Below are positions 31,890 to 41,377 of a stretch of DNA of 64,000 nt, in pieces. The notes under the pieces are model-generated. The model saw nothing but the letters and a program-made list of their open reading frames with translations, had not been told where the DNA came from and searched no databases. How positions within the stretch are numbered: the stretch's first letter is position 1; each line of letters starts with the position of its first letter. The position numbers were made by a program, and so were the translations under genes. Location: positions 97,815,321-97,879,320 of the forward strand of contig JAOWCC010001634.1 in assembly GCA_030867875.1 (NCBI GenBank), read 5' to 3'. This DNA comes from Actinernus sp. WN-2022 (taxonomy: Eukaryota; Cnidaria; Anthozoa; Actiniaria; Actinernidae).

Positions 31890-32480
31890 GATCTCCCGGG
31901 GGGGTACTTACATGAAAAATGGGTATGTATGTGAGGCCAAGAGGCTCAAACCCTGACCCTGTTTGACCCAATCCGAGCTCCAAAACCCTGATTGCCCCCT
32001 TTTTGGGAAAAAAAACCGATTGCCTCTTCTTTAAATTGTTTTCAAAACACAGTCGGATATATACCCCGGCCGGTATACCGCGTACCGGGATTGCATGCAA
32101 AATACGGAACATTTCAAGTCGGGACGTGTCATTGGGTAAACAAATAAGCAGATGAAGTACATAGATAAGTACTGAAGTACGAATTAGCGGCGTCACGATG
32201 TATGGGAACCTCAGTGCTTGCATGTGGGCAGGCGATCAAAATGCGGCAACAGAATGTCTTTTTTTGACATAGTAGCTAAAAAAAATGAACTGCCTAAAAA
32301 ATACTGAACCCCGACCCTGACTGCACCAAAATTATACTCAAATCCTGACCCTGATCTGCCCAAATCAGGTCAAAACCCTGACCCTACCTGCCCAAACTGA
32401 GCTCAAAACCCTGACCCACCCGGGCGGCACATACATAATACGTCACAAACAGGAGAACCCCCCCCCCCCCCCCCCCCAGG
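31890..32480. repeat. Dispersed element with repeated CCCTGACCCTG motifs
   Basis: CAAAACCCTGACCCTG-type motifs occur about six times on the plus strand (31951-32420). The block is bounded by a CCCGGGGGGGTACTTACATG start and a 17-C homopolymer at 32459-32477. A relative with CCCGGGGTTGGGGTACTCCC and repeated ACAGGGTATGG lies at 45840-45985. Confidence 0.7.
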
Positions 32481-32546
32481 CCGATCTTTATCCGATTTAC
32501 AAACTCGAGTTGAAAGCGAGAGTTTGTAAATCTGATAAAGATCGGA
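32481..32546. repeat. 27-bp-arm hairpin
   Basis: CCGATCTTTATCCGATTTAC..AAACTC mirrors GAGTTTGTAAATCTGATAAAGATCGG around a loop of about 12 bases. Confidence 0.85.
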
Positions 32547-33878
32547 CGCGAATTCTTTATCTTACTTATCAAACGTCTAGATGTAGAGAGTCATGTTTTA
32601 GTTATTTTGGCGATACGACTTATTTTGGCCGAGAAAATCGAAGCCAAAGTTTATGTCAATCAGGACGAAATCTGTATCAGATTTACAGATCCCTCCACGC
32701 TCATTGATTTCCTTTGTTTTTGCTTCATGAATTATTAATGAGTTTGATAACTGTAGATAGACAGACATACTTTATTTGTTAGCGATTCGTAGCTTAAAAA
32801 ATAATTGGTAGATGAATTATTCTGTAATCTTGAAAATCTAATCATATGTAGGTATCGCTAAATTAACTGATATAATTACACTATTAATTTTGTGCTGAAA
32901 TTGTGGTGGATTGCATGTTCATACCAAAAAAAAAGGAAATATTTATTTGTGCGGGCTAAGGACACCCAACTCGCACCAGTTACACATCCGTCCTTTCACA
33001 AAACATTTCGGCTCCAATATAGGGAATAATACATGGGCGCGCAGAGATGTGAACAAGTGAGATATCGGGTTGAACACGAGAAGATAAACTCCATATCTCC
33101 ATTCTTAGCCTTGCTTTATATATATTATAAACAGTACTTGGACCTGGGCCCGGTTGTTCGAAACAAGCCGGGCGTGACGTGGAAATCGCTGATTGGCTGA
33201 AAGGCGATATCCACACGCATAAAATTATCGTATTTTACGTGTGTTCAGATACAATGTTTCTCAGTGCTGGAAATCCTTGTAAAACACTGTAGTTTGTAGA
33301 ATAGATTCTATTATTACATTTTCTGTTGGGATGCCATATATGGCCCGAGTACAGGCTGCGTACAGCCTCTTGTTTATTTTAAGGTTCTTCGTTTTTACAT
33401 AAAAGGAATCCCCTTATGTTATGTTTGCGTACCTTTTCGGTGTCAAAATCATTATGTTTTTTAACCCCCCTTTAATTGTTCTATTTCATTATGATGTCAC
33501 ATCAAAACAATATTGTTTGACGGCAAAGTATCATGGTCTAGAGAGGGGGATAGAAGTACTAAAACACAAAGGAAGTCGCTAATGCCTCATTAGCTACTTT
33601 TGTTATACCAAACAACATGGCTGCTACGCTTTTGTGATTTGATTCCCTTTGGAATAATTGCAACTCAACAATAGAGGGAAACCGTTCTAAAAAATAACCT
33701 AACTTGTGAAAACACTGTGACATAGGCCTAGTATGCGGGATGCACGCTCCTAGTTATGGGATCCTGCTACAGTCTACAATATAGATTTGTAGAAATTGAA
33801 GAACTTTTAATTATTAACAGGTAATTTTGTATTCTTTTTTCATAACATTCACATATGAAATTAAAGTCCCCAGGGTTC
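32547..33878. other. No gene recognised
   Basis: AT-rich sequence with short homopolymers. It includes a piece near 33075-33105 (ACACGAGAAGATAAAC, CATATCTCC) that recalls the hairpins at 19858-20132. No coding motif or complete inverted-repeat element could be bounded. Confidence 0.5.
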
Positions 33879-34049
33879 CAGAGGTTAAATGTTTGCCTTT
33901 TGTTGGTATATAGCGTTTACGGCGTGAGACGTTTGTCTGATGATCACGTAGACCAATTTTGGATTTTCAGATTTTCACCAAACTCAAATTGCCTTGTGCG
34001 GTCGCTTTAGATGGTATTTACCAACAAAGGGCAAAATATTTAACCTCTG
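33879..34049. mobile_element. MITE family F, fuller copy
   Basis: CCAGAGGTTAAATGTTTGCC with TTTTGTTGGTA pairs with TACCAACAAAGGGCAAAATA and TTTAACCTCTG. A partial copy is at 26968-27060. Confidence 0.75.
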
Positions 34050-34134
34050 CAACCGAGGGTAATATGAAAGGAGCAGGCCTTTTTTTATAAACCTGGCGGC
34101 GGATTTATCAGCATTTAAAAATGTTTGTCTCGAT

Positions 34135-34445
34135 GCATTGAAATATGGTCTATTTAGCATTAGTATAAACCAACTAGTGGACTATTACAAATCCTGCATT
34201 CTGATTGGCTACCCTACTATAGGTCTATTTGTGATAGCCCATGGTAGAGAAAAACCGCACGCATGTTTTCAACTTCAATTTGTTTCTATCTATTATTTTC
34301 TACTGTCCTACTAGTCAGTTTATACTAAAACAATTAGACCTCTCGCCCTCATGGGCTACGAGTTAAATAGCCCATTCGGCTACTGGCTCGTAGCCCATTC
34401 GGGCTGCGGGTCTAATTGTTAAATAGACCACACATTTCAATGTGT
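34135..34445. mobile_element. Inverted-repeat element with TGGTCTATTTA ends
   Basis: GCATTGAAATATGGTCTATT at the left mirrors AAATAGACCACACATTTCAATG at the right. Inner pairs such as TAGCCCAT and ATGGGCTA add structure. A solo end occurs at 34832-34860 (CATTGAAATGTGTGGTCTAT). Confidence 0.7.
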
Positions 34446-34989
34446 TTACGGGCGAAATATAGCACACGGGATGTTCAATTTATTTAAGCACTTTCTCATT
34501 ATTTACAATATTAAGGTGTGAGAATATTGAAGGTAGAAGTATAACATAATAATACTATATTTGAGGAAAATTAATTGTGCACAGAAGCCAAAGTAGCACA
34601 TAGCTTTCGAGTTGGCTACTGAATACGTACGAATAGGTGAAAAGAAGGAGATTTGAATGTTATAGTTGAGGTATGAATAAATGGAGTGGCGATGAGAGAA
34701 GTTAGGCTAGTATACTAATAATTATGTCTAGTATTTAAGAGAAGGAATTACACACAAGCCGAAGGCGCGTGATTTTCAAGCATTTCAAGTGTTCTCCCAA
34801 CATCCCAAGTGCTGTATTTCGCCAGTCATAAACACATTGAAATGTGTGGTCTATTGCTTTTATGATATAACTACGACACAACGCAAGCAGGCGTGCTGAT
34901 TTCTGTGTGTTTACCAGCACAATAGACGATATATTAATGAGTCTATAAGCCAATCAGAGCGCTCGTACTATCTGGGTTATATTATAAAA

Positions 34990-35740
34990 GACCAGTATAT
35001 ATATCTGCTGAAAGATTTTTGAGAACTTTGTTTTAACATCATTAAATAAATTACATGTTGTTAGAAAGTGTTTCTCGTCTTCTACGTATATCTTACGATG
35101 GGGGCATTTTCTATGGGTTAGATAATGGCACGCCGGAGAGGTCTATGTGATTTAAAGTGCCGAGCATTTAGATAGAAAACCACGATCGCGTGGTTTTCTA
35201 TCTAAAATGCGAGGCACTCTGACTAATGACGTTGGGAGATAATATACGGTCGCTTATAGCGATCTCTTCCAATGCGCAGTACAAATGACTACGTGATCGC
35301 TAATTCTTAGCCTTGTCAGGACAGACCTGTGTTCTATATTTAGCTACAGTGCTTCTAGATATCGTTCTGTTTTAACTGTAATGCAGTTCTAAATGCACTA
35401 TATGTTCTTAGTTTATTTTTCTGTTGTTGGTTTGGTTAGACTCGCATCATCTTGTAATGAGGCACGCCAATTTGTCATTGCGATATAGCGGCCTAAATGT
35501 ATCCGTAAGTGATTTGGTAATTTGTTTATCTAATATCGAATTAAATATGTTTCTCCAAATGAAATCCAAACCTATTCTATAGAGATTACACTTCACTTTT
35601 CTAAGCCAACGCCAACGGGTTTGGGTTTTATCTTGGAGATTATCATCTAATGTTGCAGTAACTAATATATCTTTAAAATGATTTTGACGTAATCCGTTGA
35701 TGTAAGAAATTTTAACGCGGACTTTGACTCGTTTTTCCAG
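34990..35740 (-). mobile_element. LINE ORF2 remnant split by a hairpin element
   Basis: Minus-strand reading from 35735 gives K-I-S-Y-I-N-G-L-R, T-Q-T-R-W-R-W-L-R-K-V and L-Y-R-N-D-K-L-A-C-L. After a non-homologous interval holding the palindrome at 35156-35218, Y-V-E-D-E-K-H-F-L-T-T-C follows near 35095-35060. The E-D-E-x-H-F-L-x-x-C motif is typical of the C-terminal region of metazoan LINE ORF2. Frames are broken, so it is a relic. Confidence 0.6.
35156..35218. repeat. Almost perfect 63-bp palindrome
   Basis: AGTGCCGAGCATTTAGATAG continues as AAAACCACGATCGCGTGGTT and returns as the complement, ending GCGAGGCACT. The arm is about 30 bp with at most two mismatches and no loop beyond CGATCG. 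Probably the core of a MITE inserted in the LINE remnant. Confidence 0.9.
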
Positions 35741-36060
35741 ACAAATGAATGGAAAACTGAAAACACGATTGCACGCTTCCCAGCACAGCTACATCCCTCA
35801 AATTTCGATCAATTAATCTTTTACCTGGTACCTTAAGTTTGTATCTGAAGAATATTTCAGAAATTCGATTTTACGGATTTTATTTGGCATCGATTCCCAT
35901 ACAAACACTGTATTTCGAGCCATGTTTGTACCCCTTTCAAAATGTCAGAATTAAACGCGAACTGGTGTATTCGAGCACACACCATCTTTTTTGCGAGCAT
36001 TCGGTCAAATGCCGAAAAGGACCAGTACTTCCATATTTTCACTGACTATTCAGTAGCCCT

Positions 36061-38078
36061 TGTATTACCCGGATATGTAATAATCAACAGGAAATGTAAT
36101 ACTAACCGGATTTGTAATAAAAATCAACACGATCTGTAATAACAACAGGATATGTTATAAAATCAACAGGATTTGTAATAAAAAGTTAACAGGAAATGTA
36201 ATATATTTTTAACCGGAAATGTAATAAAATAGTTAACAGGAAATGTAATAACAATCAACAGGAAATGTAATAACACTACTTGGTCGAGGTAGCGTTATCA
36301 ATCACTCTAGCAGTGAACAAACAACACCTACCAATTACCTGAATGACGTCATCAGTCATGTGAATCCATTTAGTCAGTGATCACAATAAGCTTCTCAACC
36401 TGCACAACGTCACAGATCACGTGATCAGCGCTGCGAACGTCACGTGAGTTATTCTCTGTCTTAAGTTTTGCAGTCGTACCACTATGGCTAAGGCCAACGG
36501 CAAACGTCGAACTAGCCATGAACTTAATTCAGTCGAACCTATTAATTTTGAAATAGGCTCATGGATAGTACGACGTTTGCCGCAATAGAGATCGACCTAT
36601 TCAATAGGTACGAGTCCGGCATGAGGTTCGACTGAGTAGCCAAGTCGGGAATTACGACTGGTGCGACTTTACGGCAAACGTCGTTCTTAACACGCGCCGA
36701 ACTAAATTCATAAATTATGTAAAATAATAAATAAATCATGCAAATCGTATGGATTGTGCCAAAACCGTGAAAACAACATCTCCCCCATCTCCCAAACACT
36801 GATTGCCCCTGGTGAGCATGCGCTGTACAAAGGCGATTTCGAAGGCGAAATGGCGGCCGATCGGAAGTCATTGCCGCATGACGCTCAGCCGGAAATGGGT
36901 AGTTCGTACTTTATCGTCACAAAATACATTTGCCTTAAATGCTCAGTATTCGATCGAAAGTAATGAAGATGCGCCTGGCTGGAATACCGGCAGAAGCATT
37001 GGCTATTGCGAATGTTGCGATATAGCTCGCTTTGAAACGCTTCTACCAAATGAAGTCAAACCACCAGAATGTCGTTGAAAACTGCGGCATGATCGACTAT
37101 TAACAGAGGTTTCAATGTGTGAATCGCAAACGCTAGAAACACGGCCAATAATGCCACTTGCAGCGACAACCATCGTCCCCTATACACGGCATCGAGTGCT
37201 GTGTAGAACGCCATTCTTCTGTTTCTGTTTTGGACAATCCTTTTCCACAGAAAGGCCTTTCTTAGATTCGACCGAGCGCTGTATTTCGCCATATCACTAG
37301 CCGCGGGCGAAAAGTGAAATGCGCCAGGACACGTGTTAGTTCCCGTAATTTAACTAGGCGCAAGTGAATTAAGATCGATCTTCCACCGAACCTATTTTTT
37401 AATAGTATCGGCGCGACTTAAGTTCCACGTTTGCCGTAGGCCTTAGACTCTCTTCATCTTGGTTTTCTCTTCTTCCTAACGCTAATTATAGCGGCAAAAC
37501 ATGACAGCGTAAAAAGCAAATCTGCCCCCTGCAAGACGAGACGTATGACACGATCTACAGCCTATGTCAAGGGACGTTTGAAGTCGGCCTACATAATCTT
37601 TTTGCGTGAAAAACGGTAAAAACGTTATGTGCTATAAGGATAAGCTGATGTGACGTGTGTTCTATGACGTCATACAATTTGCTTGCTTTGTTCCAAGGGC
37701 AGATATTTGTGCTCACGGAATTACTCACGTGACGTTCGCAGCGCTGATCACGTGATCTTTGACGTGCAGGTTGAGAAGCTGATTGTGATCACTAAGTAAC
37801 TCACATGACTGATGACGTCATTCATTGGTAGGTGTTGTTTGTTCACGGCTAGAGTGATTGATGATACCTACCTCGACCAAGTAGTGTTATTACATTTCCT
37901 GTTAACTATTTTATTACATTTCCGGTTAAAATTGTATTACATTTCCTGTTAACTTTTTATTACGAATCCTGTTGATTTGTATTACATATCCTGTTGTTAT
38001 TACAGATCCTGTTGATTTTTATTACATATCCGGTTAGTATTGCATTTCCTGTTGATTATTACATATCAGGGTGATACA
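36061..38078. mobile_element. Foldback transposon with sub-repeat arms and 5-bp target duplication
   Basis: The element begins TGTATTACCC at 36061 and ends GGGTGATACA at 38078, flanked on both sides by GCCCT (36056-36060 and 38079-38083). Each arm is about 360-400 bp. The outer part is an array of about nine 16-18 bp units (AACAGGAAATGTAATA and variants). The inner part (CTACTTGGTCGAGGTAGCG, GCAGCGCTGATCACGTGATC and complements) is unique. The centre holds a nested element (36488-37446). No transposase is present. Confidence 0.92.
36488..37446. mobile_element. Element nested in the foldback transposon, ACGGCAAACGT ends
   Basis: CTAAGGCCAACGGCAAACGT at the left mirrors ACGTTTGCCGTAGGCCTTAG at the right (959 bp). 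The CGGCAAACGTCG motif also recurs internally (near 36573 and 36672), suggesting transposase-binding subterminal repeats. The interior has no recognisable protein. Confidence 0.8.
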
Positions 38079-38332
38079 GCCCTTGTCAAGCCGGTCGAAC
38101 GAAAGGTTCTGCAAGTTTGTTCCCATGCAGTTCCAGCTCGATGTATTCGACAACAAACAATATCAAATTATCGAGGGAGACATGCGAGTGAAGCCCTTTG
38201 GCTTTCCATTTTTTAAGAGGATAAACGAGCCCGTTTACAATATACGAGATCTAGATAAGTGAGACCGTTTTATACGGGATGAATGAAGCTCCTCGGGGAA
38301 TGAGTTACACTGTATTTGAAGCACGTGCTCTG

Positions 38333-39660
38333 CAAACTGCGCCTTTGATTGACCGAGCGTTTGCCGCGAATATTAAAGAAAGCTGTGGTATGTTAAGAGG
38401 AAAACTATATGTATAGCAAAACTGATTTGACCACTGTAGCTTTATTGTTAGAATTCATAAATCATAACAATTATATTCTATAGTTTCACTACCCATTGTA
38501 GCTGTACAGTTTAACAATAACAAATGAACAAATATATTCCAGTTTTTACGATACATGTGTTTTTACCATCATAACAATAAAATATCACCGTTACCCATCC
38601 ACTTTGTTTTTATCGTTCTATACATTGAAGTATAACCATTACACACTGCCAGTAGACACGTACATTTTTTTTGCTTTTGTGAAAGAGCCGTAGACAGAAA
38701 GGCGAACCAAGATATTTATATTCACCGACTTAAAGTGCCTATGAACCTTATTATTTTTATTTTAGATATCAATTCTACATCAAGTATAGTAGAATAGTAC
38801 AATATATCTTGCTTTGAATGCTGTGACGCTGAGTTAAGGAGGTTTTAATATCCAAAATGTTAATTACATGACGTCAGGGGAGGCAATTATTATACAAAAT
38901 GTTTTGTTCCAATTAAACAGATTTTTCAAATTATCAGTGTTATACCCATGGTTGAAATAAACTGATGTTAGAAATTTGTTTTCCTATATCAGCAGAAACG
39001 CCCATTCACAACCACTAAGAAGTGATTGCAGATACCTCCCCTGACGTCATGTAATAAGCATTTTGGATATTAAAACTTCCTTAACTCAGCGTCACAGCAT
39101 TCAAAGCAAGATATATTGTACTATTCTACTATTCACTTGATATCTAAAATAACAATTTATTGTTCATAGGCACTTTAAGGCGCTGTGTCACGGTTGTGCG
39201 CATGTCTGGAATTAATATTCGTTAATGCTGGATTGAAAACTGCGCCTTTGATTGACCGAGCATATGCGAATATTAAAGAAAGCTGTGGTATGTCAAGAGG
39301 AAAGCTATATGTATAGCAAAACTGATTTGAACACTGTAGCTTTATTGTAAGAATCCATAAATCATAACAATACTACTCATTGTAGTTGTAATGTTACAGT
39401 TTAACAATAAAAAATGACCAAATACATTCCAGTTTTTTACAATACATTGTTTTACCATCATAATCATAAAATGTAACCGTTACCCATCCACTTTGTTTTA
39501 ATCGTTCTATACATTGAAGTATAACCATTGCACACTGCCAGTAGACACGTGTACCCCTATGGGTACCTATTTGTTTGCTCTTGTGAAAGAGCCGCAGACA
39601 GAAAGGCAAACCAAGATATTTATATTCACTGTGTCATTGCTTTGCACATGTCTGGAATCA
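38333..39660 (+). repeat. Direct duplication of about 400 bp separated by a MITE
   Basis: Copies at 38333-38728 and 39233-39635 share GCGCCTTTGATTGACCGAGC, AAAGAAAGCTGTGGTATGT, CATTGAAGTATAACCATT and CACTGCCAGTAGACACGT. A third partial start (TCTGGAATCAATATTCGTTA, 39651) follows copy 2 as TCTGGAATTAATATTCGTTA precedes it. The unit was therefore tandem before the 449-bp MITE landed between. Confidence 0.88.
38730..39178. mobile_element. MITE family I, long foldback (449 bp)
   Basis: TTAAAGTGCCTATGAAC and GTTCATAGGCACTTTAA are the ends. The arms pair over nearly 150 bp (TAGTACAATATATCTTGCTT, GCTGTGACGCTGAGTTAAGG, ATGACGTCAGGGGAGG with complements). Ends resemble MITE family C (TTAAAGTGCC), hinting at a shared transposase source. 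Confidence 0.9.
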
Positions 39661-39789
39661 ATATTCGTTAATGCTGGATTGAAAATATATGCAATATTTT
39701 CCTTGAAGACTAGATCTACGCACAGTTTGTTAATTATATCCCACACGTGTGCTGGGGTCGTCACTTTATATGAAAACCACTGGAAATAA

Positions 39790-39985
39790 TGTTGTTCCAG
39801 CCCGGAACATGAAGGCGTGTCCCTTACTGTGACACAGCTCCTTTAGTTTTCTTCCAGTTTTATTGAATATAATAATTGTTGTTTTGTCTGTATTGATCTT
39901 GAGAGAGTTTATGTCGCAATATTTTCCGAGTTTGCTTAGCTTTCGTCGGAGGTCTTGTGAGTATTTGGACATGATTCTTTCTTGG
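39790..39985 (-). mobile_element. LINE reverse transcriptase fragment
   Basis: Minus frame reads L-S-K-L-G-K-Y-C-D-I-N-S-L-K-I-N and T-D-K-T-T-I-I-I-F-N-K-T-G-R. This is the RT region just after the Y-A-D-D block in CR1/L2/RTE-like LINEs (W-C-x-x-N-x-L-x-I-N-x-x-K-T). Flanking RT is absent. Confidence 0.8.
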
Positions 39986-40199
39986 GGTACCCTGGTTACC
40001 AGAGCTTCTAATCTCTCTCTCGGAAAGCGAGGAGCGAAGCGACGAATTCTTGGAGCCGTGTGAAATACTAATCCAGCTTGTAATAATTAAAAACTACATA
40101 ACTTAACTTTATATTATTTATACACGTATAGTCTCTAACAGTATTACACTAAATTCCATAGAGGCCGTGTTAGAATACAATATCATATACTACCATAGA

Positions 40200-40575
40200 G
40201 TCCCGAAAGCAAAGACCTCCCCCCCCCAAAAGTAATGACCCCCCCCCCCCCCAAAAAAAAAGGAACGACCCCCTCAAAGTGGCGACCCCTCCGAAAATAG
40301 CGACCGCTTTACCAAAGTTCGTGTCGGTTTTATATTAGTCCTATTATATACGCAGCCAAGCAATGATAATTATTTCTACACTTTATTAAAAGTTCAATAA
40401 CAACATAACAGGAGTCATTCATTTGATCACATTTGACCTGATTTGCGGGCTTGTTTTCAGGAATTTTCAAACGAAAGTAACGATCCCTCGAAAGTAACTA
40501 CGCCTCGAAAGTAACGCGTATGTCCAGGGCTGCAAAAATCGAAAGTAACGACCCTCGCTACTTTCGAGATACGGT
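40200..40575 (+). repeat. Array of degenerate CGAAAGTAACGACCC motifs
   Basis: Motifs AAAGTAATGACCCCC, AACGACCCCC, AAGTGGCGACCCC, GAAAATAGCGACC, GAAAGTAACGATCCC, GAAAGTAACTACG and GAAAGTAACGACC recur on the plus strand, with inverted GCTACTTTCGAG at the right edge. It resembles the other motif-array elements in the window in layout. Confidence 0.75.
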
Positions 40576-40720
40576 ATTTATCAATTTCAAGGTATTGAAA
40601 GATCTAATAATAACTATTTTCACATGGCTCAGTTTTCTATTGTTCTTTCAGGGGAATATATCACATATATCCCCTGCATATTTAATTAGCTACACATGGG
40701 TTATATGGCATTGGGTCAGA

Positions 40721-41004
40721 ACATAGTTAATAGAGTGGAATGGTTATGAAACCCAGCGACCTTCTTTGTTATATGTCTTTGTTAGCTTTTTTCAACCGTG
40801 ACCCTGCACAAAACACAATAGAAATTCCAATGTGTTAATCAATCAGCCAATAAGAACGTGTGAGTTCAGTCGTTCAGGGAACGCTAATGAACTATGACTC
40901 TGCACAATCTTTTGTCTTGCCCCCTTCCAACATAAATCGCAGCGCCTTTGTTAGCCCCTTTGAAGTTTGCCGGTTGTATAACCATTCCACACTATAAACT
41001 ATGG
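40721..41004. mobile_element. MITE family J, copy 1
   Basis: Ends CATAGTTAATAGAGTGGAAT and ATTCCACACTATAAACTATG are inverted repeats. The interior (AACCGTGACCCTGCACAAAA, AATCAATCAGCCAATAAGAA) matches copy 2 at 45548-45785 in opposite orientation. It lies about 370 bases beyond the stop of TRIM-NHL 2. Confidence 0.85.
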
Positions 41005-41135
41005 TCAGAACAAATATTGAGTGATATTTTCTGGACTAACCTTGCCCCTGCATTGATATAGCTCTGAAACACCTTATTTACCTCAAAATGCAGGAAATTA
41101 CATTTCAGCAAAATAAAATTTTAACAATTCCGGGG

Positions 41136-41270
41136 AATCTAATCTAATCTAATCTAATCTAATCTAATCTAATCTAATCTAATCTAATCTAATCTAATCT
41201 AATCTAATCTAATCTAATCTAATCTAATCTAATCTAATCTAATCTAATCTAATCTAATCTAATCTAATCC
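41136..41270 (+). repeat. (AATCT)n pentanucleotide microsatellite, 26 perfect copies
   Basis: AATCT repeats without error from 41136 to 41265, then AATCC. It lies 110 bases beyond the TRIM-NHL 2 stop, likely in or near its 3' UTR (reads AGATT on the mRNA strand). Confidence 0.97.
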
Positions 41271-41377
41271 GAACGCCTCTAGTGCTCGTGTCCGGACCCC
41301 CCTTGGAAATAATGTCTACGCCCCTGTGCTGTCACACGTTTTTACGCATGCGAAGCCATTGTGTAAACATACGAAAG

